Positions 46,201 to 58,715 of a DNA stretch of 64,000 nucleotides are shown here, one piece after another (position 1 is the stretch's first letter; each line of letters opens with the position of its first letter). The notes under the pieces are model-generated. The model saw only the letters and a program-made list of their open reading frames with translations, was not told the DNA's origin and made no database searches. This stretch comes from Phanerochaete sordida (Eukaryota > Basidiomycota > Agaricomycetes > Polyporales > Phanerochaetaceae): the NCBI GenBank assembly GCA_019973155.2, contig BPQB01000041.1, forward strand, positions 124,001-188,000, given 5' to 3'. The position numbers and the translations under genes were made by a program.

Positions 46201-48642
46201 CGGTTACGAGCCTGAACCAGATGTGAGGATAGCACGGGCAGACGTCGACGCGCGGCGTGTGACGGGCTATGGCGATGCAAGCGCAGCGGGCACAGTAGCA
46301 TTCTGGCGCGGGCGGCGCTCCTACAGGCTCCCAGAGCGGCGCAACGGGCGTCCGCCCGCAAGGGCGCGCGACGGTGCCCCAAGCCTCTGGCCAAGGAGCG
46401 GCGTGCCTTCTCGCGGGCTGTGCTCGCCTGCAGAAGGATGTGCCCGCGCAAGGATGGGCCGCGTCGCCTTGGCCGGCCGCTTGTCAGGGCTTGGCGCGCT
46501 GCGCTGCGCCCAGCGCGCGCGAGCACCGGCGAGGCATCGCGACTTGCTTCAGCAGCGGACAGCCCCCGCACGCGGCCCGCACCCTGCAGGTTTGCCTGCG
46601 CGGGGGGCGCAACGGGCCGACGCGGGGACGTTGGTCAGCCGCATGTGCCTGGGGCCGACAGGGCAGCCTGCGAACGCGCCTGCACGATCCCGACCCAATC
46701 GAGGCGAGTGCAGTGCGTGGAGGCAGACGAGCCCTCTGGCTGTGTACAGCGACCAGTGCAGTAATGTCCTCTTTTGTCGCATCCGCCCCGTGGGGTGACA
46801 AATGCTCGGGCTGCGGCCGCACTGTACGAGTCTCAGGCTCAAGGATGATTTCTCACTGCGGAATCGGTGGTCAGAGCACTGCTGGGCCGACATTGCTGTC
46901 CTCGCACGAGTACGTACGTGCGTTCTCTCTCGCGGACGGCGAGGATGAGCTTGAGCTGGGCTGAGCGGACGAGAGGGCTGGAGTGAGCTCGGCTGTTTCG
47001 GGGGCGGCCCAGGAGCTCATCACGTGAGACGCGCTTCCTCTTTTTGGCAACTGCTGTGGTTCACGGTACGGACCTCCGCTCATGACGATCTTGCACACGA
47101 CGTTCGCGAGGTCTCGACAACACAGTCATTTGAGATGCAAATATAGGCCATTCCAAGAATGAAAGTGTCGTGTGAGTGAGCGCATTTAGAGTTGCCAAAC
47201 GTACGGCGTCGGACCGATCTCGGCCGCCCAAGGATGGCAGGATACCATGCAACCAACGCACGTTTGCTGTAGACCCTAGCCAGCCCCGAACCTGCTCGAA
47301 GGGTGGAATGTCAGATGGTGTATTGACTTGGGATCAAGCCCAGAATGTACTGGGTTTGGAACGATACCTTTCGCCAAGGACCAGAGCAGACCGCCCCAAA
47401 AGCAGCTTCTGCAGACCACAGTTCTTGCGATATGGCACCATGTGGAGTCGAAGTTCGCTGCAGATCATCGCGAGTCATGAGATCGCTCATAGTAACATCA
47501 TAAAGGGGCAGACCATCTGAAGTGGCGCGATATCTTACCTTTCTTCCCGATGCATGCATGACAGCAGGAAAGGCGCGTTACTGAACGTTCTTTGATGACG
47601 GGATCTAAGTACATCTGCGATGAGCAACTGTTTTCCGACGTATATGGTGGTTCAGTGACGATGCTATCTATCTGCCATTCACGACTCTCCTAGTACTCAC
47701 ACGCTGATTGACACGCACCGCGAACGATCTTGTAGTCGTTTTCCCAATAGAATCAGCGTGGCTTCGTTCATTACACGCAGGGCGTTCGACGCATGCCACC
47801 AGGTTCATGACCGCCTGTACTCCCGGCGCGTTGCTCAGGTGCGAGAGTAACAAGCTTACATGTCGAGGGAACTGCGTTCTTGGCCCCGTCACAGGTACAG
47901 GCAGACGCACTCGGCAATGCCAAGCACGACGCTTGCTGTACCCATGTTAGCCTCGAGCGCCGGAAGGGAATTGGTATACTACGCACCTCATAAAGACATA
48001 TCCAAGGCAACGGCGGAGACCGGCCATTGGCTTGGTAGCCTAGGACCCGCTGCAGATTGCCGCGTTACACAGACCTCGAATTCCGGTGAACGCGAACGCA
48101 ACAGCGGGCGGAAATACACGCGGGGCCAAGTACGCCACGGCTGGAAATTCTCGCTTGAGCGTTAGCCGCACAAACAACGCGTGCATGTCTAGGTCTAAAG
48201 AGAAAAAGGTTCCGCAGTGACAGACAAATGTCAAGCAGCTCGATGAATAAATTGATCGTGTGAAACTTGTCCGCATCGCCTTCGCCACAGCTTGCGGGCG
48301 ACTTGGAGAGCTCTGTGGCTGATGCAGGCGCAACTGAGAGCCGTGCCTTCGAGCTACGGGGCATTCGTAGAGCGTATAGGAATGCGTATCGCTTTCACGG
48401 CGGGAGCAAAGAGGGGAGGGGATGAAGAGAAACCGAGGGAGCGGAAGACGCCCGTTTGGCCATGGCGGTGCAGTGCGTTCGAAATCGAACGCTTCTGTTC
48501 TTGGCCTGCATAAAGTGCAACCCACCTCCATGCGCCCGTGCCTTTGCCCCATGTCGCCATCTCCAGCGCACGTATAAGGCCCCCTTCACGTTATCCTAGG
48601 ATCCCTTTCTGCCCTTCCGATCCCTGCTCTCACACGCGAATA
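43268..48642. other. Gene-poor region, 5.4 kb
   Basis: The largest gapless noncoding stretch of the window. Open frames occur on both strands, many nested (43546-43917, 44278-44952, 46194-46964, 47860-48165), with Arg/Ala/Cys-rich composition and no domain. The best protein-like fragment is on the minus strand at 45461-45650 (DGRCVCLLDHLGVCTAHKAE; NYSVCYAAHLLTQVPILISI), which lacks a clean upstream exon. The last 650 bp hold the PMC1 promoter. No tRNA, rRNA, LTR or tandem repeat was recognised by eye. Confidence 0.5.
48573..48578 (+). promoter_or_regulatory. PMC1: TATA-like box of PMC1
   Basis: TATAAG 65 bp upstream of the PMC1 start codon, followed by a pyrimidine-rich stretch. Sequence and spacing only. 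Confidence 0.35.
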
Positions 48643-51600
48643 ATGTCCCACAATAATTCCACCGACCACCTCAACCGCCCCGGTGACAGCGAGCTTGGGA
48701 TTCCTTCCATTCAAGTTACGACCGATGCCTCGACGCCGAGGCTCACCACGTTGCCTTCACCAGACGTAGGGTCACCGTTCTCAGACTCGTATCCGTCTCC
48801 AGGCAGCCCGCCGCCAGAGCCCTCTCGGTCTCCCTCCGAGCAGGGGCTACTTGCCCCAATCTCTATCTTGCGCTCAGGCCGTCCTTCGCTGGACGTGCCA
48901 GCCTCGCCGACGGCCTCAAGCTGGGGCTCAGATGGTTCAACCCATGTGCCACCGTCACCAACCCTTTCAACCCGTTCCTCCCTCGTTCAGTTTGCGAACC
49001 AGACCAGTTTGGCGCTGCGAGACAACCACCCCACTGAGCGCTCGGGGTATTCGTCTCTTGGGCTTCTCTCCGCGCATGGCCCCGGGCACGGCCACGCTCG
49101 CAAAAGCAGTAATGCCAGTACGCTCGACGGGAGCACGGAGGATACGGAACCCGACTCTCACTCGCTCGGCATGCTCACCCCGGTCGCAACGCCCTCGCCC
49201 ACCCACTCGCAGTTCGAGACAGCAAGCGTGGGCGGCACGACCGTGCACGAACATTCGCCATCCCGCTCTCATCTTCCTGACACAAATGCGAAGGGCGAGG
49301 GGGAGCGACATGATGATGCCGACGCCGAGGCGGAGCGCCCGGTGCTCGACTTGACGCAGGACGAGAACTTCGATGCCGCGCCTTTCGCATTCAAGCCGGT
49401 GCAGCTCGCGTCGCTCGTCGACCCGAAGAACCTGCCCGCCCTGACGCAGATGGGTGGCACTGCCGGTCTGCTGAAGGGGCTCGGCACGCACGCGAAACAG
49501 GGACTGACGATAACGCCGGGTCCGCCGCACCCGTCTGACAACGGAAAGGGCAAGGGTGTTGACCTGCACGGCGACGGGCGGCCAGGGACAGGGACGCCGA
49601 CACTGGGCGCTGGTCTTGGAGCATCGCAACGCCACGACAGATGGGTAGGAGAGGTGGACGAGGAGGCGGTGCCGGGGATAGTGGTCACCGGGGACGACGG
49701 CGAGGAAGAGATCGCGAAGATGGCGCCCTCGGACGTGGGCTCGGACAAGGGACCGGACGACGCGTATGCTGCAACGATCGAGGACCGGCACCGCGTGTAT
49801 GGCGAGAACGTGTTGCCATCGCGGAAGACCAAGTCGCTTCTCCAGCTCATGTGGCTAGCCCTCAAGGACAAGGTTTTGGTGCGTCTGGACCCTTTACGCC
49901 TCATGTATGCGCTCTAACGGACATGAATTGCCCAGGTGCTTCTATCGATAGCTGCGATTGTGTCGCTGGCGCTGGGGTTCTTCCAGGACTTCGGAACGCC
50001 ACGACCGGACGACGAACCGCCAGTAGATTGGGTTGAGGGTGTGGCAATTATTGTCGCTATCCTCATTGTCGTGCGTATATGCAAACATCATTGCGCAGCA
50101 AGTTCATTCTGATATTGTTGTATTTTTAGGTCATGGTCGGTTCGCTTAATGACTGGCAAAAGGAGCGGCAGTTCCAAGTACTTAACGAGAAGAAGGAGGA
50201 ACGTGGCGTCAAGGTTATACGCGGTGGTCAGGAGCAAGTCATCGACATTCGCCAAGTTGTCGTTGGTGATATCGCTCTCGTCGAGCCGGGCGAGATTATC
50301 CCATGCGACGGGGTTTTCCTCTCGGGGCACAACGTCCGATGCGACGAGTCAGGTGCCACCGGTGAGTCCGACGCCATTCGCAAGCTGTCTTACGAGGAAT
50401 GCATGAGGGCGCATGAGAAAGGCGACGCGCCCGCACACTCGGACTGCTTCATGGTCTCAGGCAGCAAGGTTCTCGAAGGTTACGGCAGCTACGTCGTAAT
50501 TGCCGTTGGTACGAAGAGCTTCAATGGCCGAATCATGATGGGTGAGTATCTGCTCATTTTACGGTGCATATATGCTAACATCTTTGGAAGCGCTTCGCGG
50601 CGATACCGAGAATACGCCCCTGCAGCTCAAGCTGAACGACCTCGCTGAGCTGATCGCCAAGCTTGGTTCCGCCGCAGGCCTCATTCTCTTCACCGCTCTC
50701 ATGATTCGCTTCTTTGTCCAATTGGGAACCAACAGTCCGCAGCGGACGTCGAACCAGAAGGGCATAGCCTTCGTCCAGATCTTGATCATTTCCGTCACCC
50801 TTATCGTTGTCGCCGTTCCCGAAGGTCTCCCTCTGGCCGTCACGCTGGCGCTCGCCTTCGCAACAAAGCGAATGACAAAGGAGAAGCTCCTCGTCCGTGT
50901 CCTAGGCTCATGCGAGACGATGGCAAATGCATCTGTCGTCTGCACCGACAAGACCGGTACGCTTACGCAGAACGAGATGACCGTCGTCGCCGGATCCCTT
51001 GGTATCCACTGCAAGTTTGTCCACCACCTCGACGAGAACAAGTCACGGACCAACGCAGGCGAGGAGCCAGGCGTTAAGTCATCTGACGCTTCCCGCCGCA
51101 AGCATTGCGACGACTTCAGCATCGACCAGACTGAGTTGAACGACGTCCTTTCTGACTCGCTCAAAGATCTTTTGAACGCGTCTGTCGCCATCAACTCCAC
51201 TGCCTTCGAAGATGCTCACCCCGATACCGGCGCGATGATGTTCGTTGGCTCGAAGACCGAAACAGCGCTCCTCAAGTTTGCAAAGGAGAACGGCTGGGCT
51301 GACTACAAGAGGACGCGTGAGAGCGCTGACATCAAGCAGATGCTTCCGTTCTCGAGCGAGCGCAAGGCGATGGGTGTTGTCGTTCGGCTGCCCAGCGGAC
51401 GCTTCCGTCTCTACCTCAAGGGTGCGTCCGAGATCCTCACGAGGCTGTGCACGCAGCACATCGTCGTCTGCAAGCCGGAAGACAACCCGAAGGACGGACG
51501 CGACATTGAGACTCGTGACATCGACGAACACTCGTACGACAACATCCAGCGGACCATCATCTTCTATGCGAATCAGACGCTGCGCACGATCGCGCTGTGC

Positions 51601-53402
51601 TATCGCGACTTTGAGTCCTGGCCGCCGAAGGGTGTGCAGGTGCAGCTCGAGGATGAGGTAGCGTCGCTTGCTGTAGCTGGACTCCACCACTCTGATCCTC
51701 TGTATCTCTGCAGGTTCCGTACGAGACCCTTGCTCGGGAGATGACGCTCATCGGTATCGTCGGCATCGAGGACCCGCTGCGTCCCGGGGTCCGCGAAGCT
51801 GTCGCGAACTGCCAGAAGGCCGGCGTGGCGGTCAAGATGTGTACCGGCGACAACGTCCTCACGGCGCGCTCCATCGCTATGCAATGCGGCATCTACACTG
51901 CTGGCGGCATCATCATGGAAGGACCCGTGTTTCGGCAGCTTAGCGACGAGGACGTGCTCGAGGTCGTCCCTCGGCTGCAAGTCCTTGCGCGCTCTTCTCC
52001 CGAGGACAAGAAGCTGCTCGTCGAGAAGCTGAAAGAACTCGGCGAGATCGTCGGTGTCACCGGTGACGGCACGAACGACGGCCCCGCGTTGAAGACGGCT
52101 GACGTCGGCTTCTCCATGGGCATCGCCGGCACGGAGGTTGCCAAGGAGGCGTCCGACATCATCCTCATGGACGATAACTTCTCGTCGATCGTCAAGGCCA
52201 TCATGTGGGGCCGCTGTGTCAACGACGCGGTGCGTAAGTTCCTGCAGTTCCAGATTTCGACGAACATCACCGCTGTCATCATCACCTTCGTCTCTGCCGT
52301 CGCGTCTTCCTCGGAGGAGTCTGTACTCTCGGCTGTGCAGCTGCTCTGGATCAACATTATCATGGATACGTTCGCCGCGCTCGCTCTCGCAACGGACCCA
52401 GCCTCGGAGTCTTCTCTGGATCGCAAGCCGGACAAGAAGACCTCGCCGCTCTTCACTGTTGACATGTATAAGCAGATCTTCGGACAGTCTGCTTACCAAA
52501 CTTTCATCACTTTAATCTTCCACTTCCTCGGTGCTCGGATTCTTGGCTTCCACCACACGGACGACGACAAGCTGCAGGACAAGCAGGATAAGACTGTCCA
52601 GACGCTTGTCTTCAATATCTTCGTGTTCGCGCAGGTCTTCAACTCGATCAACTCGCGCCGCTTGGACAACAAGTTCAACATCTTCGAGGGCGTTCTCAGG
52701 AACTGGTACTTCATGTCGATCACATTAATTGGTACGCCAGGCACATATTTCTCATCTCACATGTGCTGACCGCCCGAATAGAGATTGGCGTCCAGATCCT
52801 CATCGTCTTCGTCGGTGGTGCCGCTTTCCAGGTTACCCGCGTCGGTGGGCGCGAATGGGGCATCTCTCTCGCTCTCGGCTTCGTTTCTATCCCCCTAGGC
52901 GCTCTCCTTCGTGCGATCCCAAATGCCCCTGTGGAACGGTTCTTCGTCAAGATGCGTCTGATGCCTCAGCAAGAGCTGCTGCCGACATCGCACAACGTCG
53001 AGTGGAATTCGGCGATCGATCTCATCCGCGACAACCTCAGCACCTTCTCCCATGTGCGCGGCGCTCGCATGCGCGCGTCCTCCTACGTCGATAGGAGCCG
53101 CAAGGCTCGGAAGCAGCCGCAGCAGCGTGTAGCCATGTAAGCACTTCTCTCTGCCTTGTCGCCGGCTTGCGCTGACCCCTTCCTGCAGGTCCTCCCTCAT
53201 GACAATGGTGCCGACTCTGGTCGCTTCGTCTATTGGCGCGGGCTGGCATCCGGCATCGCCGCACGGGCTCTCGGACCCTGCGCAGTACGACCCCTCTAAG
53301 TCTTCGGCTGCGCTATGGGACAGCAAGATTCAAATTCATCCGGACACGAAGCCCGACGACCCTGCATTCAAGAAATGGGGACACTTGGCCAGAACCCCGT
53401 AA
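48643..53402 (+). CDS. PMC1: PMCA-type Ca2+-ATPase (Pmc1)
   Basis: P2B-type ATPase that pumps Ca2+ out of the cytosol, in yeasts into the vacuole. Exons 48643-49878, 49936-50070, 50130-50541, 50591-51657, 51714-52731, 52782-53136, 53189-53402 join to 1478 residues. A polar N-terminus of about 390 residues precedes the first helices (VLLSIAAIVSLALGFFQD). Key motifs: TGES at 534-537, PEGL at 671-674 in helix 4, phosphorylation site DKTGTLTQ with Asp714, KGASE in the nucleotide domain, TGDGTNDGP in the hinge. Helices 5-10 follow, with the P2B-type residues WINIIMDTFAALALATDP. The tail after helix 10 is about 120 residues and has no obvious calmodulin-binding helix. The unusually long N-terminus may carry regulation in place of the C-terminus, as in some fungal and plant pumps. 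Confidence 0.96.
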
Positions 53403-53948
53403 CGACGCCCTCTGTACCTTCTCTGTCTCGCCTCTCTTTTGGACGTACCCAGCATTTACCCCTGCTCCTCTGCATACCCTTCCTGCCTGGTATTCTACAC
53501 ATGTCGCATTCGGTCATCCCTGTCAATCAGCTGTTTTTCTTCTCTTCTTCTCTCGCGACGCCGAGGAGCCGGTACAGTTCAAATGTAATGCACACTGTAT
53601 ATACGCCGGTGCATATGCCTTAGTGGTAAGCTACTCCTCCACATACTATCTCCGATCCCCCAGGCTGTGCCAGGTTGCATGGATATACGAAACCCAATAG
53701 AATAAAGATTTTGGTTAATCATCCTGCGGAGTCGTCTACGGATTCTGAAGCGAATGTGTAGTCGGTTTCGGACGTCGAGCCGCCACTTGCGTGGCGTAGT
53801 TCGTTATCGGGATATTACCCAATATGGCACCTCCGCGATAACAGCGCCGCGCAATGTTGTTCCGCAGCGTCATCTGCGGCATGTCTACTTTCAACCCGTC
53901 CACCATTTCGCTTGCTACTGGCCACCACCTCCGGGTGGTGCGTGACCA
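53403..53948. other. Intergenic, 546 bp
   Basis: 3' region of PMC1 and promoter of ATG15, both on the plus strand. A polyadenylation-like AATAAA occurs at about 53700. No exon recognised. Confidence 0.5.
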
Positions 53949-55550
53949 ATGTTACCTTCATCGCTGCTCTACATACTCTCTTCTGCTCTCAGCTGGCTGA
54001 ACCCCGACGCGTGGGCTCGAGCGGAGGCAAACGCGGAACAGAACGAGTTGCTCTTCGAACTGCGGCACGTCCACGCAGTTTCTCCCGATGCTCGCGTCGT
54101 TTGGGCCGACGTGTCTCGGGCAAACGCTTTAGCAGGCGATAGCCATGGGTATAGCGCGTCGACGAGGATAGTCAAAACGACGCGACCAAGCTCGCACGAC
54201 GCCTTCCGACGCGCAAGAGCGTTGTCCAGGTTCTCGAAGCAAAGCGCGCCGCTCGATTGGGATGAAGACGAGATCGAGGGGCCGGACGTAGAGAGCAGGA
54301 AGACGCTGCTTCATCTCGCGAAGATGACGAATAACGCGTACTTAGAGCCTGGAGAGGCAGGCTGGTATGACCTGGGTGGCGATTGGAACGTTGTAAGTCC
54401 CTCCCCCTGCTCGCTACTTAATAACTCCTCTTTTGATAAAGCACAAACGCATTCGCTAACTGTGCGTGTTTGAAGTCTTATCCATTTGGCTGGGAACCCG
54501 ATCAAGATGGTTTCCGAGGTCACGTCTTTGCAACGGCAGATAACTCCACCGTCGTTCTCTCTATCAAGGGCACATCTGCCGGCATTGTCGGCGGAGGTGG
54601 ACCTACGTCGAAGAAAGACAAGTTCAACGACAATCTGCTCTTTAGCTGTTGTTGCGCACGAATCGACTGGACATGGACGACTGTATGCAACTGCTATCGT
54701 GGGGGTTGGAAATGCGACCAGGACTGTCTAGAGACGGCGCTGGTGGACGAAAGTCTGTTCTACTCTGTGGGGACTGTGAGTACTGTCCTGCATTTGCAGA
54801 ATACGCTGCTCACAAAAAAGGAGCCCAGAATTTATATTATAACCTTACCTACATGTATCCGGAGTCTAATATCTGGATTATCGGGCACTCGCTCGGCGGT
54901 GCTCTAGCGGGCCTGCTTGGCGCGACATTCGGCGTGCCAGTCGTGAGCTTCGAGGCGCCAGGGGAGAAGATGGCAGCAGGCAGGCTACATCTGCCGTCAC
55001 CGGTGCGTTCACCTGACCGCCTACCCTCGCCTCCGCGGCCTTTCTCATGCCAAATACTGCCAGCCGTCAACACAGCATATCACACACGTATTCCATACCG
55101 CAGACCCGATAGCGATGGGTACTTGCAACGGCGTCTTCTCGTCCTGCGCGATCGCAGGCTTCGCCATGGAAAGCCGGTGCGTGCCCCATTTCCGCCGCGC
55201 ACCCACGTCTGCTCACGCGCGCGCAGCTGCCACCTTGGCGAAGTCCTCGTCTACGACACCGTCACGGAGCTGCAGTGGGCCGTCGACATCCGCACGCACG
55301 GCATCGTGAACGTGATCGAGAACGTGCTCAACGTCACCTGGGCGCCCGCCCAGGCTGTTGGGCGCGAGGTCCCCACCCCGAGGGCGGAAACCGACTGCGT
55401 TGTACGTCAGCCTCGTTTCAGCGGCGTGTCGCCAGGGTTCGCTGACGTGACGGCATACAGGAGTGTTATAGTTGGGAGTTTGGCGACTTCCCACAAACAA
55501 AGCACGCTGCAAACACGAGCCGTGTATATGCGCGCGACGGGTGCTCATAA
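53949..55550 (+). CDS. ATG15: Atg15, vacuolar phospholipase that lyses autophagic bodies
   Basis: Class 3 lipase delivered to the vacuole through the multivesicular body path. Exons 53949-54392, 54476-54775, 54829-55002, 55064-55176, 55227-55401, 55461-55550, 431 residues. A short N-terminal hydrophobic anchor ([17 protein letters not shown]) precedes [54 protein letters not shown] and the family-specific [18 protein letters not shown]. The nucleophile is Ser269 in [10 protein letters not shown]; the acid is likely Asp in [12 protein letters not shown]. The C-terminal [11 protein letters not shown] is present. All six exons were placed using this family pattern. Its partner in amino-acid recycling, ATG22, lies about 18 kb away, with no evidence of linkage in function. 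Confidence 0.95.
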
Positions 55551-56035
55551 CGCACATGTGTATCCCTAGTTCGTACCCCAAATTCAACTCTAGATACCCC
55601 AGCATTTGCCACACTGCTCGCACGTTCTATGGAGCGTTCACGGGTCTGGGAAACGTTCTCGTGATCATTATTCAGGATGTAAATTGTTGTACATGAGAAG
55701 TATGTAGCCGTTTTGCACTACTACTTACACCGGTGGAAGGACGGAAGAAAGGCGAAATGGAAACAGGAATCTATCTGGCGTGTGGAAATTTCTACAATTG
55801 CGAACGTCCTTCGGAAGGTCCTTCTGGAGAGATACTTTGACTAACGAAGGCTGGAAAAATAGCGAGAAAGGACGCGGGCAAGGAAAGAGACGCCTTTGTG
55901 ATAAAAATGCGCTTCGGAAAGCCTGGGGCCCAACGGAATTACATACGGACAGTAGCGGATAGGACGGGTGTATGCATTTGATTTGGACATTTGCAAGGAC
56001 GGTGCGGTCCTAGCAACGCGGACGAGGGTCGGCGT
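55551..56035. other. Convergent 3' region, 485 bp
   Basis: Between the stops of ATG15 (plus) and NTH1 (minus); no coding feature. Confidence 0.55.
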
Positions 56036-58715
56036 TTAGTACGACGGCGAGATCGGCTCGTGCGAGGGCGGGTCGCTGAGGTAGAGGGTGTCCATGGCGA
56101 GATTGAGCGGGTCGTGGTTCTGCGTCGTCTGCTGCGGCTGCAGGGTCGCGGAGGTGCCAAAGAACACTTCGGGGCTCGTGCAGGCGGCGACAGCGCGGCG
56201 CATGCCTGTCGAGAGGTAGGACAGACCAACTTGGTACGCAGCTAGGGAGACGCGGACGGTGAGCTCAAAGTCGTTACGACAGAGGGTGGACACGTACCGT
56301 TCATCCAACCGAAGCCTTCCCGGGGCACCATCTTGAAGTCGATACCCTGGTTGCCGTACTCGGCGTCGACAAGGTGCGAGAGTTTCACAGCGTCGAACTT
56401 CTCCGGTACAACGCCGTTGAAGTCGACGAACGCGGTCGTCATCATGTAGATCCAGCGGTACGCGAGCCGCTGCGCCTCCTCGAGGTAGCCGTACCGCTCG
56501 AGGCCGACCCATGTCATGATCTGGTGAGGAGGCCAGGCGTATCTGGAAATATTTAGTTAGGTCGGGACAGGGTACATGGGAAAATAGGGGAGGACTTACG
56601 GGTAGTCCCATTGACGGTTAGGACGGTCGAGCGAGATTTTACCCCTCGACTCCTCAGTACCCGAAACAAGGCCGCCGAGAACCTCAAACTTCTTCATCGA
56701 GTTGGACCTGTAAGACGACCTCGTCAGCAAGGTCCTCGAGCGAAGAGAGATCGTGACACGTACAAGAGCTTCCATGCCTGCTCCTCGCTCGCACAGCCAG
56801 CCCAGAGCGCCCAGAACGCCGTGACACTCTCATACAGGCTCTGCTTCTCCTGCGCGGTGTCGTAGTCGAAGTAGAGGCTCTTGCTCTCGTTCCAGCAGTA
56901 CTTGTCGATGACGCCGCGGCGCCACTCGGCGCGCTGAAACCACTCCTCGCTGGTCTGCAGGCGGGAGCGTGAACGCTCGCGGTGCGGGTTCGCGTAGTTC
57001 TCAGGCGTGACCGGCCACGGCGCGAGGTCGAAGTCCTCCTCGAGCTCGAGCTCGTCGTCGAAGACCTCGCGGATCGCGGTGCCGATGTCGACTTCGTACT
57101 TGTACAGGAGCGCCTGAAGGTCGATCGTGCCGAGGTTCGCGCAGCGCTTCTCAAAGCGGTACGTCGTGTCGTGCCCGGACTCGCGCACGGCGCGATCGTG
57201 CAGGAAGTACTCGTCCAGCGCGGGCTCCTTGATGATCCCGTCGTTGTACTTCTCGCTGAACTCGTTGATCGACAGACCGTGCTTGCGTGCGTATGGCTCG
57301 AGGATGTGCGTGAAGTGCGTCGCCTCAGTCTCTGGCGGGATGCCGATACCATCGGGACGATATCTCGAGAGACCGGTCTTCGGGTCCATGCGAGGCTCAG
57401 CGACCCAGATGGTATGGTACTCCTTGATTGCTGCCTGGATGGCGCGCTTCAGCCATGCGCGGTTGGCCTCGACATCAGAGCGGTCGAGCTGGTTGTAGAT
57501 TTGCAGAGCCATATCCGTCAGGAATGGCGGCTGGGTACGACAGAGGTAGTAGCTGCGGCTGCCGTTCAGGATCTTTCCATAGTGCTTGATCTCGAAGATA
57601 AAGTGGTCGACCATGCCCTTCGCCATGTTGACCTGCCCGTCAACAAGTAGACCAAGCGAGATGAAGTAGGAATCCCAGTTGTATAGCTATGAGTTTCTAA
57701 GTCAGCGTGACGCTTTCGCTTTGAAATATTGAGAAACGGACCTCGTTGAAGCGAGCACCAGGAACAATGAACGGAGTGCCTTTCAGGGTCTTCCCACCCT
57801 TAGGGTCGTCAACCTCTTTCATCGCAAGTGCCAAGATGCCCGGCTTATCGTTCAAACTCTTAACGAAGACTGGGTCATCGCAGTTCTCTGGCAGAACCTG
57901 AACGTCGAGATTCAGATGAGGCTTCTCCCTCGCGACTTTCCTGTAGTACTCAGCCATGCCTGGCTCGCCGTACGGGACATAAATACGGGGGTTGATACGC
58001 CCGGTACGGTTCTTGGGATCTGCGCAGATAATCTCAAGGCCATCGCCGTCAATACGACGCGTGAGTGCATGCCAGAAGGAGTTCTTGATCATCCTCGAGA
58101 GACGATCGACCGGATTCTCGGTTAGGCGGGCCTCGTCCAACACGATACGCTTGCGGCCGTGATCTCGTGCCAGGGCTAGCTCTTGGAGTAGATTCGAGAG
58201 CATATACGTCCCCTGCAGATTCACACTCTTCAGAACGAGTAATATGCTGTAAATGCACATATGCACGTACCCGAATGTCGAAAGTCTTGAAGCCATTGCT
58301 AGTTGCAGTGCCCAAGGGCATAAGCTTAGGACCTGCGTCGGTGATACTGATCTGGAAGTCGCCATCGGTGTCCTCCTGCTCAAGGACGACACGGATGGTC
58401 TCTTCAACGTCAATCAGGAAGCGGCGCGGGGCCGTCGTACTCTTCTCATCGTGAGACAGCCGCCTAGCGCGTCGATGCCATTCCTCGCCAAATTGAGGGG
58501 CTTTCTTGGGGTTATACCCGTGGGCGAAGGACTAGGGCACGTCGATGAGACTGTACAGTTAGATAGCGAATGAAGTCACCACTCACGGCACTGTATGTTC
58601 GTCCGCGACTGAACTGCTCCTGGCCGCCATAGTATTCGGCCGCCTCTGAATGTACTGGCCTCTGGGTCTCGTCGACGAAGGTAACACCTCCGGGATGCTG
58701 AAGTGCTGGAGCCAT
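56036..58715 (-). CDS. NTH1: Neutral trehalase (GH37)
   Basis: Cytosolic trehalase that hydrolyses trehalose to glucose after stress or germination. Exons (complement): 58587-58715, 58271-58531, 57742-58212, 56758-57686, 56600-56707, 56298-56542, 56036-56241, 782 residues. The regulatory N-terminus carries a PKA consensus RRLS at 66-69 and a Ca2+-binding loop [12 protein letters not shown] at about 97-108. GH37 motifs: [15 protein letters not shown] (signature 1), [36 protein letters not shown] and RQWDYPYAWPPHQ (signature 2). The catalytic acid/base Asp and Glu positions fall in conserved blocks. The 57742 donor is a weak GTCCGT; the 56758 donor GTCACG was chosen because it yields [18 protein letters not shown] stress-element-like pentamer lies at 58826-58830, 111 bp upstream. 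Confidence 0.95.

Noticed and set aside
33927..55550. Idea that ATG22, PMC1 and ATG15 form a vacuolar gene cluster
   Set aside because: They are separated by unrelated genes (MIC60, CTF8, PEX11), lie on different strands and share no visible promoter element; chance proximity is enough.
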